A stretch of DNA of 64,000 nucleotides from Phyllobacterium zundukense. Its GTDB lineage: Bacteria; Pseudomonadota; Alphaproteobacteria; Rhizobiales; Rhizobiaceae. The notes beneath the pieces were generated by a model. It saw nothing but the letters and a program-made list of their open reading frames with translations. It was not told the DNA's origin and ran no database searches. The stretch lies in NCBI RefSeq assembly GCF_025452195.1, contig NZ_CP104973.1, forward strand, positions 3,393,001-3,457,000. Direction: 5' to 3'. Shown piece after piece: positions 27,559-36,303 of the stretch (positions within the stretch are counted from its first letter, which is position 1; the number at the start of each line of letters is the position of its first letter). Position numbers and translations under genes: made by a program.

Positions 27559-27893
27559 ATTTTGTCCAACCCAACTGGAAATCTGCCGTCAACCCGCCGC
27601 TTGGAAAGAAAAACAGCTTCGGTCGCGAAAATTATCAGGAACACTCTTAACAAACAGCAACATTCACACTGATCGCGCAATTGTGATGGTTCAAATGCCG
27701 ACCAGCCCTCTCCGGCTGTCTATGGAACTTCACTGAATATGTGACGTGGCATTTCCACGGCAATATGGCGGATTAATGACTGGGTGTCTCCGGCGTCTCT
27801 ATCTCGGAAAAGTTGGCGGAATACGACCAAAGACGAATTGACGAGGCAAGATTAGATATAGGAATATGATCCTTTATTTGAGGGATTTTATTC
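27559..27893. other. divergent intergenic region
   Basis: About 335 bp between the transpeptidase start (minus) and the toxin-like gene (plus). It becomes AT-rich toward 27840-27890, where TATAGGAATATGAT lies about 35 bases before the ATG and could serve as a -10 region. GAGGGA precedes the ATG at 27894. No small ORF or RNA is supported. Confidence 0.45.
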
Positions 27894-28937
27894 ATGAGTA
27901 TTTTTGACACACCGGAATACGCAATCCTTCGTCTGAAAGATCAAATAGCGGGCAACAGGGCTGTCCTTGCAGCATATAGGCTGGGGCCTCCATCGGAGCA
28001 CGGCCTCCGTGTCTATCGCCATGTGGAGATGGAACAAGCGCAACTGGAAGAAGAGCTTCGCTTGTTGGAACTGGGCACACTCGACAACAAGTATGACCCC
28101 AACCAGCCCCGCGTACCCGCTGGAAATTCCGATGGGGGTCAGTGGACGGATGCTGGCGGGTCGGGAGGGGGTATCGATCCGATAACAACTGGAGCAACTG
28201 CGACTACTACTAGTCAAGGAACGGGATCCTGGGTCCGCGAGGCCAAGCCTCAGGCTAGACAGATTATTCGAACTAACCCGGCCATGCGATCAGCCGCAGC
28301 GCTGTATGAGTCCCTCAAGAGTCCCCCGATCGAATATCCTCTCGATCAAGCTGTCGAACACTATAACGCCGTTGCCGCGACGGACGACCCTTATACGATT
28401 CCGATTATATCAGCACGCGCGCGAGCCTTTGCCAACGGTGGTGCCGACGCAAAGACTTGGGCGAGCGTGCGCGAGGCTGATATAGACGAAGTCAGCAAAA
28501 TGTGCCCGCATTACTTCACAGTTCAGACGCAGACTGACATGGCTGCATTCGCGGCGGATGCGGTCTCTGACTATAAAAATCCTGGCGCCCACGGCACGGG
28601 CGTTCACAAGATACTGGAACATCAAATCAACCCTGCATTCAATCCCGAACTTGTGGCAGAATTCTCGCTGCTAAAGCCAATGGAGGAGGCGCCAAACGGG
28701 GTCTACAGCACAGTTCCACGTCGCGGAGCCGAAGATACGGTAAGGCTCGACATCTATGAACGTGTTAGTGATGAAGTTGTCTGCATCTACGATATAAAAG
28801 CCGGCAAAAAAGGACTTGAGCCTGGACGAATGTCTGAACTGGCAGAGTCGGTCAGAAGAAAGTACCCCGAAATCAAATGGTTCTTTGTTATCCAGATTAG
28901 ACCAAGTCCGGGCGTCATTGGCAGGGGGCGAAAATGA
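27894..28937 (+). CDS. putative polymorphic toxin with PD-(D/E)xK nuclease-like C-terminus
   Basis: 347 residues. Residues 1-62 form a charged helix domain. Residues 68-85 are DPNQPRVPAGNSDGGQWT, a motif I recall from rhizobial effector-like and phage-like proteins, followed by a Gly/Thr linker. The C-terminal third has a nuclease-like pattern: GTGVHKILEHQI, E255 in VAEFSLL, D286 in VRLDIYE and D300-I-K302 in CIYDIKAG. The linker plus C-terminal nuclease, and the overlapping next gene, fit a toxin-immunity pair. There is no signal peptide or adjacent secretion gene. The toxin role is inference; a DNA-processing enzyme is the alternative. Confidence 0.65.
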   Translation: MSIFDTPEYAILRLKDQIAGNRAVLAAYRLGPPSEHGLRVYRHVEMEQAQLEEELRLLELGTLDNKYDPNQPRVPAGNSDGGQWTDAGGSGGGIDPITTGATATTTSQGTGSWVREAKPQARQIIRTNPAMRSAAALYESLKSPPIEYPLDQAVEHYNAVAATDDPYTIPIISARARAFANGGADAKTWASVREADIDEVSKMCPHYFTVQTQTDMAAFAADAVSDYKNPGAHGTGVHKILEHQINPAFNPELVAEFSLLKPMEEAPNGVYSTVPRRGAEDTVRLDIYERVSDEVVCIYDIKAGKKGLEPGRMSELAESVRRKYPEIKWFFVIQIRPSPGVIGRGRK

Positions 28938-29587
28938 CGACTGTCGCACAAGTCCGGCGAGCAGTGCGCCCGCTTATTCAACAGCATAGTGATCTTGCAA
29001 ACATTGGCCGGTTCGTAATGATCAAACCTGTCCACCATATCTGGCGTGCAGTCTTCATCGAATCCACGATTGATCCCTACGCATTTGCGCCATGTAGCTC
29101 AGTTGACATTCTAGTGCCTGCGGAGACCAGACGGTCAAGAGGGTTCGGACAACGAATTTTCAGAAATATCTACGGTCCTCGCGATATCAGATCTTCGGAT
29201 TGGGACATCAGACAACCGGAAACGGTCAAACAAATGCTGGACATGATTGAAAACGAGGCCTTACCGAAACTATACACTATTAATACGTTCGAAGATTATT
29301 TTGCATTCATTTCCAGTTTCGGCCGGGAGTATACCGGGCACATCCAATATCTTGAGGTATTCATTCCAGCGGCCAATGGCGACCTCGAGCTTTCACGGAA
29401 AAATCTCGAACGACGTGCCCCGATACTTGCCGATATCAAAAAGTTCTACCCAAGGTTCTATCGCGCGCTCGTCGATGATGATCGCTCAGAAATTGCCCGT
29501 ATCCTGCATGAATGGGAGGCGGACACAGTCAGCACCTACAAACTAGAGAAGATTTGGGAAAAAACGCCATTCCCGCTTGAGCTCTAA
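28934..29587 (+). CDS. putative immunity partner of the upstream toxin-like protein
   Basis: 217 residues, unrecognised. Its ATG overlaps the upstream stop (ATGA), so the two are co-expressed. It is a soluble alpha/beta protein without signal or membrane segment; notable parts are IWRAVFIESTIDPYAFAPCSSVDIL, GHIQYLEVFIPAANGDLELS and an acidic C-terminal helical part (DDDRSEIARILHEWEAD). Coupled position after a nuclease-like gene, small size and an acidic patch fit immunity proteins, but no immunity family is recognised. The pair has more rare codons than the flanking genes and ends at a strong terminator. Confidence 0.6.
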   Translation: MTTVAQVRRAVRPLIQQHSDLANIGRFVMIKPVHHIWRAVFIESTIDPYAFAPCSSVDILVPAETRRSRGFGQRIFRNIYGPRDIRSSDWDIRQPETVKQMLDMIENEALPKLYTINTFEDYFAFISSFGREYTGHIQYLEVFIPAANGDLELSRKNLERRAPILADIKKFYPRFYRALVDDDRSEIARILHEWEADTVSTYKLEKIWEKTPFPLEL

Positions 29588-29593
29588 ACAAAC

Positions 29594-29629
29594 AAAGCCC
29601 GCCTTCGTTTCGCACGAAGCCGGGCTTTT
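29594..29629 (+). terminator. intrinsic terminator after the toxin-immunity pair
   Basis: Stem AAAGCCCG / CGGGCTTT with an inner CTTCGT / ACGAAG stem and a T-run. It lies just past the stop of 28934-29587 and could also end the convergent MarR-like gene. Confidence 0.8.
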
Positions 29630-29647
29630 GCTGTGAATTGCATGGTC

Positions 29648-30163
29648 TTACATGCGGTAGGCGATAGAGTCGTTCCAGAAGCGGTCGAGGCGCTGCAGTG
29701 CCTTGTTCATCGACTGGAATTCTTCTGCCTTGATGCCACCGACATGTTCGATCGACGCGACATGACGTTCGTAGAGACCCGCGACCAGTTCTGCGACCTC
29801 GGTTCCCTTTTCGGTCAGGCTGACCCGGACCGAACGGCGGTCGGTGCGCGAACGTTCATGGGAGATGAAGCCGAGTTCGACGAGTTTCTTCAGATTGTAG
29901 GAAACATTCGAGCCCAGATAATAACCGCGGCTGCGCAGTTCGCCGGCGGTCAGTTCCGCATTGCCGATGTTGAAGAGCAGCAATGCCTGGATGGCATTGA
30001 TGTCGCTGCGGCCATTGCGGTCGAATTCGTCCTTCACCACATCAAGCAGACGGCGATGTAACCGTTCGACCAACTGAAGTGCTTCAAGATATAGTGTACG
30101 CAATGCTGTATCACTTGGTGTTGAACGCTGGCTTTCACCAGACTTTCTCTGTGTGTTGTTCAT
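29648..30163 (-). CDS. ldtR: MarR-family regulator, LdtR-like
   Basis: 171 residues. A winged-helix MarR regulator with ALLLFNIGNAELTAGELRSRGYYLGSNVSYNLKKLVELGF and the wing ERSRTDRRSVRVSLTEKG. The sequence closely fits LdtR, described in Liberibacter and Sinorhizobium as controlling the L,D-transpeptidase gene ldtP and osmotic tolerance. I start at MNNTQRKSGESQ because GAGGCAGG precedes it; the frame is open 13 codons further. Its presumed target at 26278-27558 is on the same strand, separated by the toxin-like module. Confidence 0.85.
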   Translation of the reverse strand: MNNTQRKSGESQRSTPSDTALRTLYLEALQLVERLHRRLLDVVKDEFDRNGRSDINAIQALLLFNIGNAELTAGELRSRGYYLGSNVSYNLKKLVELGFISHERSRTDRRSVRVSLTEKGTEVAELVAGLYERHVASIEHVGGIKAEEFQSMNKALQRLDRFWNDSIAYRM

Positions 30164-30301
30164 AGTACCTGCCTCACTGTTGTTTCGGTGTATTTTTCTC
30201 ACCGTTGAGGAGACACTATCGAATACGCATAAAATTCGACTTAAAACACAGACTTAACAGTGCGTTACCACGAATGAATCAATTTCAATCTTAATGAAGA
30301 C

Positions 30302-30730
30302 TTACCTGATGGGCTTTGCGTGCTGGCGCTTCTGCACGAAAAGCACAATGCGGAAGAGAATATAAAGCAGCGCCACACAGCCATGGACGATGGCGATCTG
30401 CGGCCTGTAGAAAAAGTAATTCGAGAAAACCGTAAACATGAGCGTTTCGCCCAGTGCGGCGACAAACCATATGACAGGGCCCCAGGATACCATCATCCAC
30501 AGGCCGGTCGACGCCACTGGATAGAGCATGGCAAGCGAGACGGTCGCGACCTTCCATTGCCAGGGCATCAGATCGAAGCGCCAGAGCATGCCTTCATAGT
30601 ACCCGCTAAGCTGTGCCCAATAGCCGACGCCTGCGACGAGGCAATAGATGGAGACAAGCCGCAGGAACCACACGAAGCCGAGTTGAGCCATTGTCGCATC
30701 GAATGGCAGATGGGTCGGCCTATCGCTCAT
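30302..30730 (-). CDS. DUF6163-type four-helix membrane protein
   Basis: 142 residues with four membrane helices (VWFLRLVSIYCLVAGVGYWA, VATVSLAMLYPVASTGLWMM, PVIWFVAALGETLMFTVF, IVHGCVALLYILFRIVLFV). It matches the pattern of small Rhizobiales membrane proteins placed in DUF6163. No catalytic motif. It lies 10 bp downstream of the hydrolase gene on the same strand and may share its transcript. Confidence 0.75.
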   Translation of the reverse strand: MSDRPTHLPFDATMAQLGFVWFLRLVSIYCLVAGVGYWAQLSGYYEGMLWRFDLMPWQWKVATVSLAMLYPVASTGLWMMVSWGPVIWFVAALGETLMFTVFSNYFFYRPQIAIVHGCVALLYILFRIVLFVQKRQHAKPIR

Positions 30731-30740
30731 GTATGTCTAT

Positions 30741-31797
30741 TCATGTCAGTTGCAGTTCCCGCTCGCCCAGCGATGCAAAATAGGCATCGACCATGTCGGG
30801 CGTTATATCGTCAATTTTGGCGGGCTGCCACACGGGCATATTGTCCTTGTCCACAAGAAGCGCACGCACGCCTTCGTAAAAATCGTGGTTCTCCAGCATG
30901 CGGCATAAAATGCGGTATTCCATCTGCATGCATTGATCCATGTCGAGATCGCGGCCGTCCTCGATCTGCCGGAACGTCACATGCAGGCTCGTCGGCGAAC
31001 GGGTCTTGATGAGATCGAGGAGTTTTTGCGCTTCCTCGCTGCCATTAACGCCGGCCGCAGCCAGGCGGATCACACAACCGCCCAGTGTCTTCAGAATCGA
31101 ACAGCACGCCGATCATATCGCGGGTTTTTTCGGGCGTTTCATAGTCCGGGTTGATGGTCTTGCCGCGCAGTGCCGTTTCGGGATTGCCGGTTCTGATCAG
31201 GCTACGCCGCAGCTTCTCCTTGTTTTCCGCCTTGATGGCGTGGGTGGCAATACCAGTTTGAAGGCAATCACCCTGGCGGATGCGGTTGCCCGTCAGCGCA
31301 AGATAGGTGCCGAAATGTTCCGGAAGATGTGGAAGAAAGGCACTTCCCCCAACGTCGGGAAAAAAGCCGATGCCGACCTCCGGCATTGCGAACACGATAT
31401 TTTCTGTGACAACCCGATACGAACCATGGACGGAAATTCCAACACCGCCGCCCATGCAGATGCCATCAATCAGCGAGACATAGGGCTTGGGAAAGTGCCT
31501 GATATAGGCGTTGAGGCGGTATTCTTCGGCAAAGAATTCATAGAATGGCCGACCGGACCGGCCGGCATGGTAGACGGCAAGAATATCGCCGCCAGCGCAA
31601 AAGGCCCGCCCCTCGCCCTCGACAAGGACACAATGGACATCGGAATCGGACGACCACGCGACGAGTGCACGATGTATCGCGCCGACCATGTTGCGCGTGA
31701 GCGCGTTCAAGGCCTTCGGCCGCGTCAGGCGAATGAGACCCGCCTTGCCGCGGCGCTCGAATACGACCTCCCCCTCGCCGCCGAAATCGATCTCCAT
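30741..31797 (-). pseudogene. 3-hydroxyisobutyryl-CoA hydrolase family (enoyl-CoA hydratase/isomerase), frameshifted
   Basis: Two frames encode one crotonase-family protein of about 350 residues. Frame 1 (31797 down to 31045) carries FERRGKAGLIRLTRPKALNAL, FCAGGDILAVYHAG and DGICMGGGVGISVHGSYRVV. Frame 2 (from about 31073 to 30741) continues with RLAAAGVNGSEEAQ, SPTSLHVTFRQI and HDFYEGVRALLVDKD, the typical HIBCH end. The shift lies in a TTGTGTG stretch near 31072-31078; removing one base rejoins the reading. The intact enzyme acts in valine breakdown. It could be a recent pseudogene or a sequencing error; no other damage is visible. Confidence 0.88.
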
Positions 31798-31949
31798 GCA
31801 CCCCTCCGAACTTTCGTGTCAGAGGTTAGGAAACTCTGGCACACCGCGTCAATGGATCACATCCAAGGCCGGGCATCTTGGTCAACAGGTCGTTCCCTGT
31901 TAAAACAGTTCCAATCAACGAGGAAATGCCAACGTTCGGCTGAGCAATC

Positions 31950-32987
31950 ATGAACAAACATCCAACGTTTCAAACACGTGCGGCAAGAACAGTCGATGAA
32001 ATCACGCAAGGCCGCCGCTTGCGCCGCATGCGCAAGGCCGATTGGTCGCGACGCCTGGTTCAGGAGAGCCACCTGACAGTCGATGATCTGATCTGGCCGA
32101 TTTTCCTGTGCGAGGGCACGAACCGGCGCGAGGACATCAACGCCATGCCGGGTGTCCAGCGGTTTTCCGTCGATATGGCGGTGCGTGAGGCGGAGCGCGC
32201 AGCCAAGCTCGGGATCCCCGCTATCGCCACGTTTGCCAATATCGACGCGGACCTGCGCGATGATGCGGGTTCCGGCATTCTCGATCCCGATAACCTCATC
32301 AACCGCGCAACACGGGCGATCAAGAGCGCTGTGCCGGAAATCGGCATGATCACCGATGTCGCGCTCGATCCTTTCACCAGCCACGGCCATGACGGCATCC
32401 TGCGCGATGGCATCATCGTCAATGACGAGACTGTCGAGCAGATCACCCGAGGCGCTGTGCTGCAAGCAGCAGCGGGTGCGGATATCATCGCGCCGTCGGA
32501 CATGATGGACGGGCGTATTGGCGCTATTCGCGATGCGCTGGACCAGAACGGCTTTCAGGACGTGGCGATCATGGCCTATGCCACGAAATTCGCCTCGGCC
32601 TTCTATGGCCCTTACCGCGAGGCGATCGGAACGTCGGGACGTTTGAAGGGCGACAAGAAGACCTATTATATCGACCCGGCAAACAGCGATGAGGCGGTAC
32701 GCGAAGCCGAACAGGATCTCGCGGAGGGCGCGGATTCGCTCATGGTCAAGCCTGGCCTGCCCTATCTCGATATCATCCGCCGGCTAAAGGACACCTTCGC
32801 CGTGCCGACCTTCGCCTATCAGGTGTCAGGCGAATATACGATGATCAAGGCCGCCGGCGCCAACGGCTGGATTGATGAGGAGCGGGTCATGATGGAAACG
32901 CTCCTGGCCTTCAAGCGGGCCGGCTGCGATGGCATCCTGACCTATTTTGCGCCGCTCGTAGCCGAACGTTTGAAAGCCGGTTATTGA
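31950..32987 (+). CDS. hemB: delta-aminolevulinic acid dehydratase (porphobilinogen synthase)
   Basis: 345 residues, second step of heme and tetrapyrrole synthesis. Schiff-base lysines are in AYATKFASAFYGPYRE and DSLMVKPGLPYLD. The metal site reads DVALDPFTSHGHDG, lacking the cysteine triad of zinc enzymes, so it is the Mg-type found in many Rhizobiales. Start and length are normal. It diverges from the frameshifted hydrolase. Confidence 0.97.
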   Translation: MNKHPTFQTRAARTVDEITQGRRLRRMRKADWSRRLVQESHLTVDDLIWPIFLCEGTNRREDINAMPGVQRFSVDMAVREAERAAKLGIPAIATFANIDADLRDDAGSGILDPDNLINRATRAIKSAVPEIGMITDVALDPFTSHGHDGILRDGIIVNDETVEQITRGAVLQAAAGADIIAPSDMMDGRIGAIRDALDQNGFQDVAIMAYATKFASAFYGPYREAIGTSGRLKGDKKTYYIDPANSDEAVREAEQDLAEGADSLMVKPGLPYLDIIRRLKDTFAVPTFAYQVSGEYTMIKAAGANGWIDEERVMMETLLAFKRAGCDGILTYFAPLVAERLKAGY

Positions 32988-33067
32988 AATCTTCTTGATA
33001 TTTTGTTCTCGAATTCCCAATTTCAACGCAAACGGCGATGTGTCCGTCTTGTGAAACAGGAAATGAA

Positions 33068-33538
33068 ATGAACACGAAGACCCTTGATGGCGAAATTGTC
33101 ACCAACCGCCTCGATGATTGGCGGCTGTATCAGGGCGTGCGCACGAGCCGCATCTTCGCGTTCCTGATCGACTATGTGATTGTTTTCTTCCTGTGCATTC
33201 CCGTTGCCATCCTGATTGCCATCATTGGTGTGGCGACGCTTGGTCTCGGCTGGATCTTGTATGGCATCATGTTTCCTGTCGTTGCCCTTGCCTACGTCGC
33301 AACGACACTTGGCGGACCACGCCAGGCGACAAAAGGCATGCAAATGATGGGCCTGAAACTGGAACGGCTGGACGGGCAGAAGGTCGATGGCCTGCTTGCG
33401 ATCGTTCATACAGTGCTGTTCTGGGGCCTGAACGTCGTGCTGACACCGCTTATCCTGCTGGCAACGCTGTTTCTCGACCGCAAACGCACTGTCCACGATC
33501 TTTTGCTCGGCACCGTGGTCGTTCGCGCCTACAACTAA
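33068..33538 (+). CDS. RDD-family membrane protein
   Basis: 156 residues. It starts at ATG 33068, preceded by AGGAAA; the frame is open 10 codons upstream. The RDD domain is plain: SRIFAFLIDYVIVFFLCIPV with the conserved R and D, GGPRQATKGMQMMGLKLER, and DRKRTVHDLLLGTVVV at the end. There are three membrane helices. Family function is poorly known, with transport suggested. It follows hemB on the same strand. Confidence 0.9.
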   Translation: MNTKTLDGEIVTNRLDDWRLYQGVRTSRIFAFLIDYVIVFFLCIPVAILIAIIGVATLGLGWILYGIMFPVVALAYVATTLGGPRQATKGMQMMGLKLERLDGQKVDGLLAIVHTVLFWGLNVVLTPLILLATLFLDRKRTVHDLLLGTVVVRAYN

Positions 33539-33583
33539 CTCCTCAGGGCTCCTGATCTGGGGTCCTTCCTTATTCGGTTTAAA

Positions 33584-34003
33584 ATGATGATGCGACACTC
33601 CTTGACGTTCGCTTTTGCGGCGCTTGTACTCTATGGCCTTGGCACCACGACCAGCATGGCGGCGTCTCCGTCAGGGCGGTTTTGCGGCGAAATGATTTCG
33701 AGCGGAGACTACCGCGATGTGGAGACCATCCTGAACGTTGCCAGGGATGGCCATCTCTCCGGCACCTATGTATTTGATGAGCCGGATGGCCGCGTTGAAG
33801 GCAACTTGATAGAGAAGGACCTTGGAAGCGGCACCTCGCGCACCCTTGTCTGGACCGACAAATATGGGACCGGCCTTCTTTCCCTCGATTTCTCGAGCAA
33901 TTTTGACGGCTTCAACGGCAGTTGGGGCGGTTCGCTCAATGGCAAGTTCGATGCGACCAGCCATCCATGGAACGGCGCGCGCTGCGGCGGTTCGGTCAGC
34001 TAA
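33584..34003 (+). CDS. small exported hypothetical protein
   Basis: 139 residues with a signal peptide (MMMRHSLTFAFAALVLYGLG, cleavage near SMAAS). The mature part has two cysteines (GRFCGEM and ARCGGS) that may form a disulfide, and a beta-rich repeating pattern with GTYVFDEPDGRVEGNL and GFNGSWGGSLNGKFD. It is a likely periplasmic protein of unknown function. Confidence 0.75.
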   Translation: MMMRHSLTFAFAALVLYGLGTTTSMAASPSGRFCGEMISSGDYRDVETILNVARDGHLSGTYVFDEPDGRVEGNLIEKDLGSGTSRTLVWTDKYGTGLLSLDFSSNFDGFNGSWGGSLNGKFDATSHPWNGARCGGSVS

Positions 34004-34117
34004 CAGGTCCTGACTCTAACTCACCCAAGACATACACATCTGAATACAATATAATTGAATTGACGTTTCAGGCGGTCATAGGATTCTATAGGTGTTACGA
34101 CCGTCTCAGGACCTTGG

Positions 34118-34864
34118 ATGACCCATCAACCGCAGCAATCACCGCAGTTCTTCCTGACAGCGCCTTCGCCCTGTCCTTACCTGGAGGGTCAGCTTGAGCG
34201 CAAGGTCTTCACGCATCTGGTGGGCGGGCGCGCCGCAGAACTAAATGAGCTGCTGACACAGGGCGGCTTTCGCCGCTCGCAGAACATCGCCTATCGCCCG
34301 GCCTGCGAAAACTGCAGGGCCTGCGTGTCGGTACGCATCCTTGCGGGCGAGTTCAAGCAGGACAAGTCCATGCGCCGGGTCTGGAACCGAAACCGCGATT
34401 TGATCGGGAATATCCACCACGCCGAGCCGTCTACCGAACAATATTCGCTATTTCGGCATTATCTCGACGCGCGCCACAACAAGGGCGGCATGTCGGAAAT
34501 GACGGTGCTCGACTATGCGATGATGGTCGAGGATACGCACGTGCCGACGCAAATCATCGAGTACCGGCGGCGCGGACCGGATTCCTTCATTACCAAGAAA
34601 GGCGAAGGCGAACTCATCGCTGTCGCCCTGACAGACGTGATGGGGGATGGGCTGTCGATGGTCTACTCCTTCTTCAACCCGGAGCATGCAAGCCGCTCGC
34701 TCGGCACCTTCATGATCCTCGATCATATACAGCGTGCCGCGGCTGCCGGTTTGCCACATGTCTATCTCGGCTACTGGGTCGAGGGCTCGCGCAAGATGCA
34801 ATATAAAATCCGCTACAAGCCGCAGGAACATCTCGGCACAAAAGGCTGGGAGCGTCAGGACTAG
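34118..34864 (+). CDS. bpt: aspartate/glutamate leucyl- or arginyl-transferase (Bpt)
   Basis: 248 residues of the ATE1/Bpt family, which attach Leu or Arg to N-terminal acidic residues, marking proteins for the ClpS-ClpAP N-end-rule pathway. Hallmarks are [67 protein letters not shown] and [15 protein letters not shown]. Length matches bacterial Bpt. It is close upstream of the small GNAT-like gene. Confidence 0.95.
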   Translation: MTHQPQQSPQFFLTAPSPCPYLEGQLERKVFTHLVGGRAAELNELLTQGGFRRSQNIAYRPACENCRACVSVRILAGEFKQDKSMRRVWNRNRDLIGNIHHAEPSTEQYSLFRHYLDARHNKGGMSEMTVLDYAMMVEDTHVPTQIIEYRRRGPDSFITKKGEGELIAVALTDVMGDGLSMVYSFFNPEHASRSLGTFMILDHIQRAAAAGLPHVYLGYWVEGSRKMQYKIRYKPQEHLGTKGWERQD

Positions 34865-34872
34865 ATGCTTCA

Positions 34873-35304
34873 ATGAGCTTTGTACCAGCCAATTTCACGC
34901 CGCCTGTCGGCCTTGACGGGCAAGGCTTCCGGCTTGAGCCCCTAGGGCCGCAGCACAATCTGTCGGATCACCAGGCGTGGTCCTCGAGCATCCCCCATAT
35001 CCTCGCAACGCCCGGTTTCAGCGACTGGCCGCCACTGCAAGGCATGAGCCTCGAAGCCAATCTCGCCGATCTCGAAGAGCACGCGCGCGATTTTGCTGAC
35101 CGCACCGGCTTTACCTATACAGTGCTCGAAGGTTCGCAGGTGATCGGCTGCGTCTATATCTATCCCTCAAAGCAAGACCCGGCGATAACCGTTGTGAGGT
35201 CCTGGGTTACCGCCGACCGAGCGCATCTCGACATGCCGCTGTACGAGGCGGTTTCCAGCTGGCTCAAGACATCTTGGCCGTTTGAACACGTCCTGTATCG
35301 CTGA
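34873..35304 (+). CDS. small acetyltransferase-like (GNAT) protein
   Basis: 143 residues starting eight bases after the bpt stop. It opens like RimJ-type transferases (GQGFRLEPLGPQHNLSDHQAW), with a middle strand pair TYTVLEGSQVIGCVYIYPSK, but the acetyl-CoA loop (Q/R-x-x-G-x-A) is not evident. It ends soon after VTADRAHLDMPLYEAVSSWL. It may be a shortened or diverged GNAT protein. Position suggests co-transcription with bpt. Confidence 0.75.
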   Translation: MSFVPANFTPPVGLDGQGFRLEPLGPQHNLSDHQAWSSSIPHILATPGFSDWPPLQGMSLEANLADLEEHARDFADRTGFTYTVLEGSQVIGCVYIYPSKQDPAITVVRSWVTADRAHLDMPLYEAVSSWLKTSWPFEHVLYR

Positions 35305-35394
35305 ACTTCGTTTTCCGTTCTGGCACCCTCTGGACGTAGATTGCCCTTCCGGCTAGACCACGCGGCATAACAAGAATACGGGAAACGCCGCCGC

Positions 35395-36297
35395 ATGTCT
35401 CAACTTCATCTCGATCACCGCAAGGGCCTGCTTATCACTGGCCTCGGCGGATTAATCCTGTCCGCTGATATTCCCCTGCTCCGGCTCGGCGAAGGCGAGA
35501 CGTGGTCGACGCTTCTTTTGCGCAGCGGCACGACATTCATCAGCGCGTTTGTCATCTGGGCGGTATGGAGTCTTGCGACAGGCCGGGCGCGTACGATCGT
35601 GCCGGGTCGCGTCGGGTTTTTGGTCGCTGGCCTCTACGGCCTCGCCTCGATCTGCTTCATGATCGCTGTCTACAATACCAAGACGGCTAACCTTGTCTTC
35701 ATCCTGGCGTTCAACACCGTGTTTTCGGCATTGTTGTCTTGGGTATTCCTGAAAGAACGGCCGAAGACCGTCACGTTCATCGCCATGTTTTTCATGCTGA
35801 TCGGCGTCGGTATAATTGTTCGAGAGGGGCTATCCTCCGGCCATGTGTTCGGCGATCTGGTGGCGCTGCTGTCCACCTTCATTCTTTCCACAGCGATCAC
35901 GGTCAGCCGCTCTTCCGGCAAGGATATGGGCTTTGCTGCGATCATCGGCACCATATTGCCGATGGCCGTCGCTGCCTTCATGGTTTCGCAGAATGGTTAC
36001 ACCGTTGCAGTACCCGGCTGGATCATTTTCAACGGCGCGGTCGTGACAACCCTCGCCTTTCTTTGCCTCGCCGCTGGCCCACGCTTCCTTTCGGGACCTG
36101 AAGTTGCCATGTTCTATTTGCTGGAAACCGTGTTGACGCCGATCTGGGTCTGGCTGGTCTTTGCTGAAAAGCCCAGCGATCCGACGCTTGTGGGTGGAAT
36201 CATCATCATCGCGTCACTGGTAGGTCATTCGCTTTGGCAGATGTATCACGTGCGCAAAAGGTCACGGATGGCAGGTCTGGTCCGCCATCCGATCTGA
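35395..36297 (+). CDS. EamA/DMT-family transporter
   Basis: 300 residues, ten predicted membrane helices in two EamA repeats. The first includes NLVFILAFNTVFSALLSWVFLKERP, the second FYLLETVLTPIWVWLVFAEKP; these end in the E-R/K-P motif typical of the family. Drug/metabolite exporter type; substrate unknown. It converges with the RND permease. Confidence 0.92.
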   Translation: MSQLHLDHRKGLLITGLGGLILSADIPLLRLGEGETWSTLLLRSGTTFISAFVIWAVWSLATGRARTIVPGRVGFLVAGLYGLASICFMIAVYNTKTANLVFILAFNTVFSALLSWVFLKERPKTVTFIAMFFMLIGVGIIVREGLSSGHVFGDLVALLSTFILSTAITVSRSSGKDMGFAAIIGTILPMAVAAFMVSQNGYTVAVPGWIIFNGAVVTTLAFLCLAAGPRFLSGPEVAMFYLLETVLTPIWVWLVFAEKPSDPTLVGGIIIIASLVGHSLWQMYHVRKRSRMAGLVRHPI

Positions 36298-36303
36298 TCG
36301 TAC

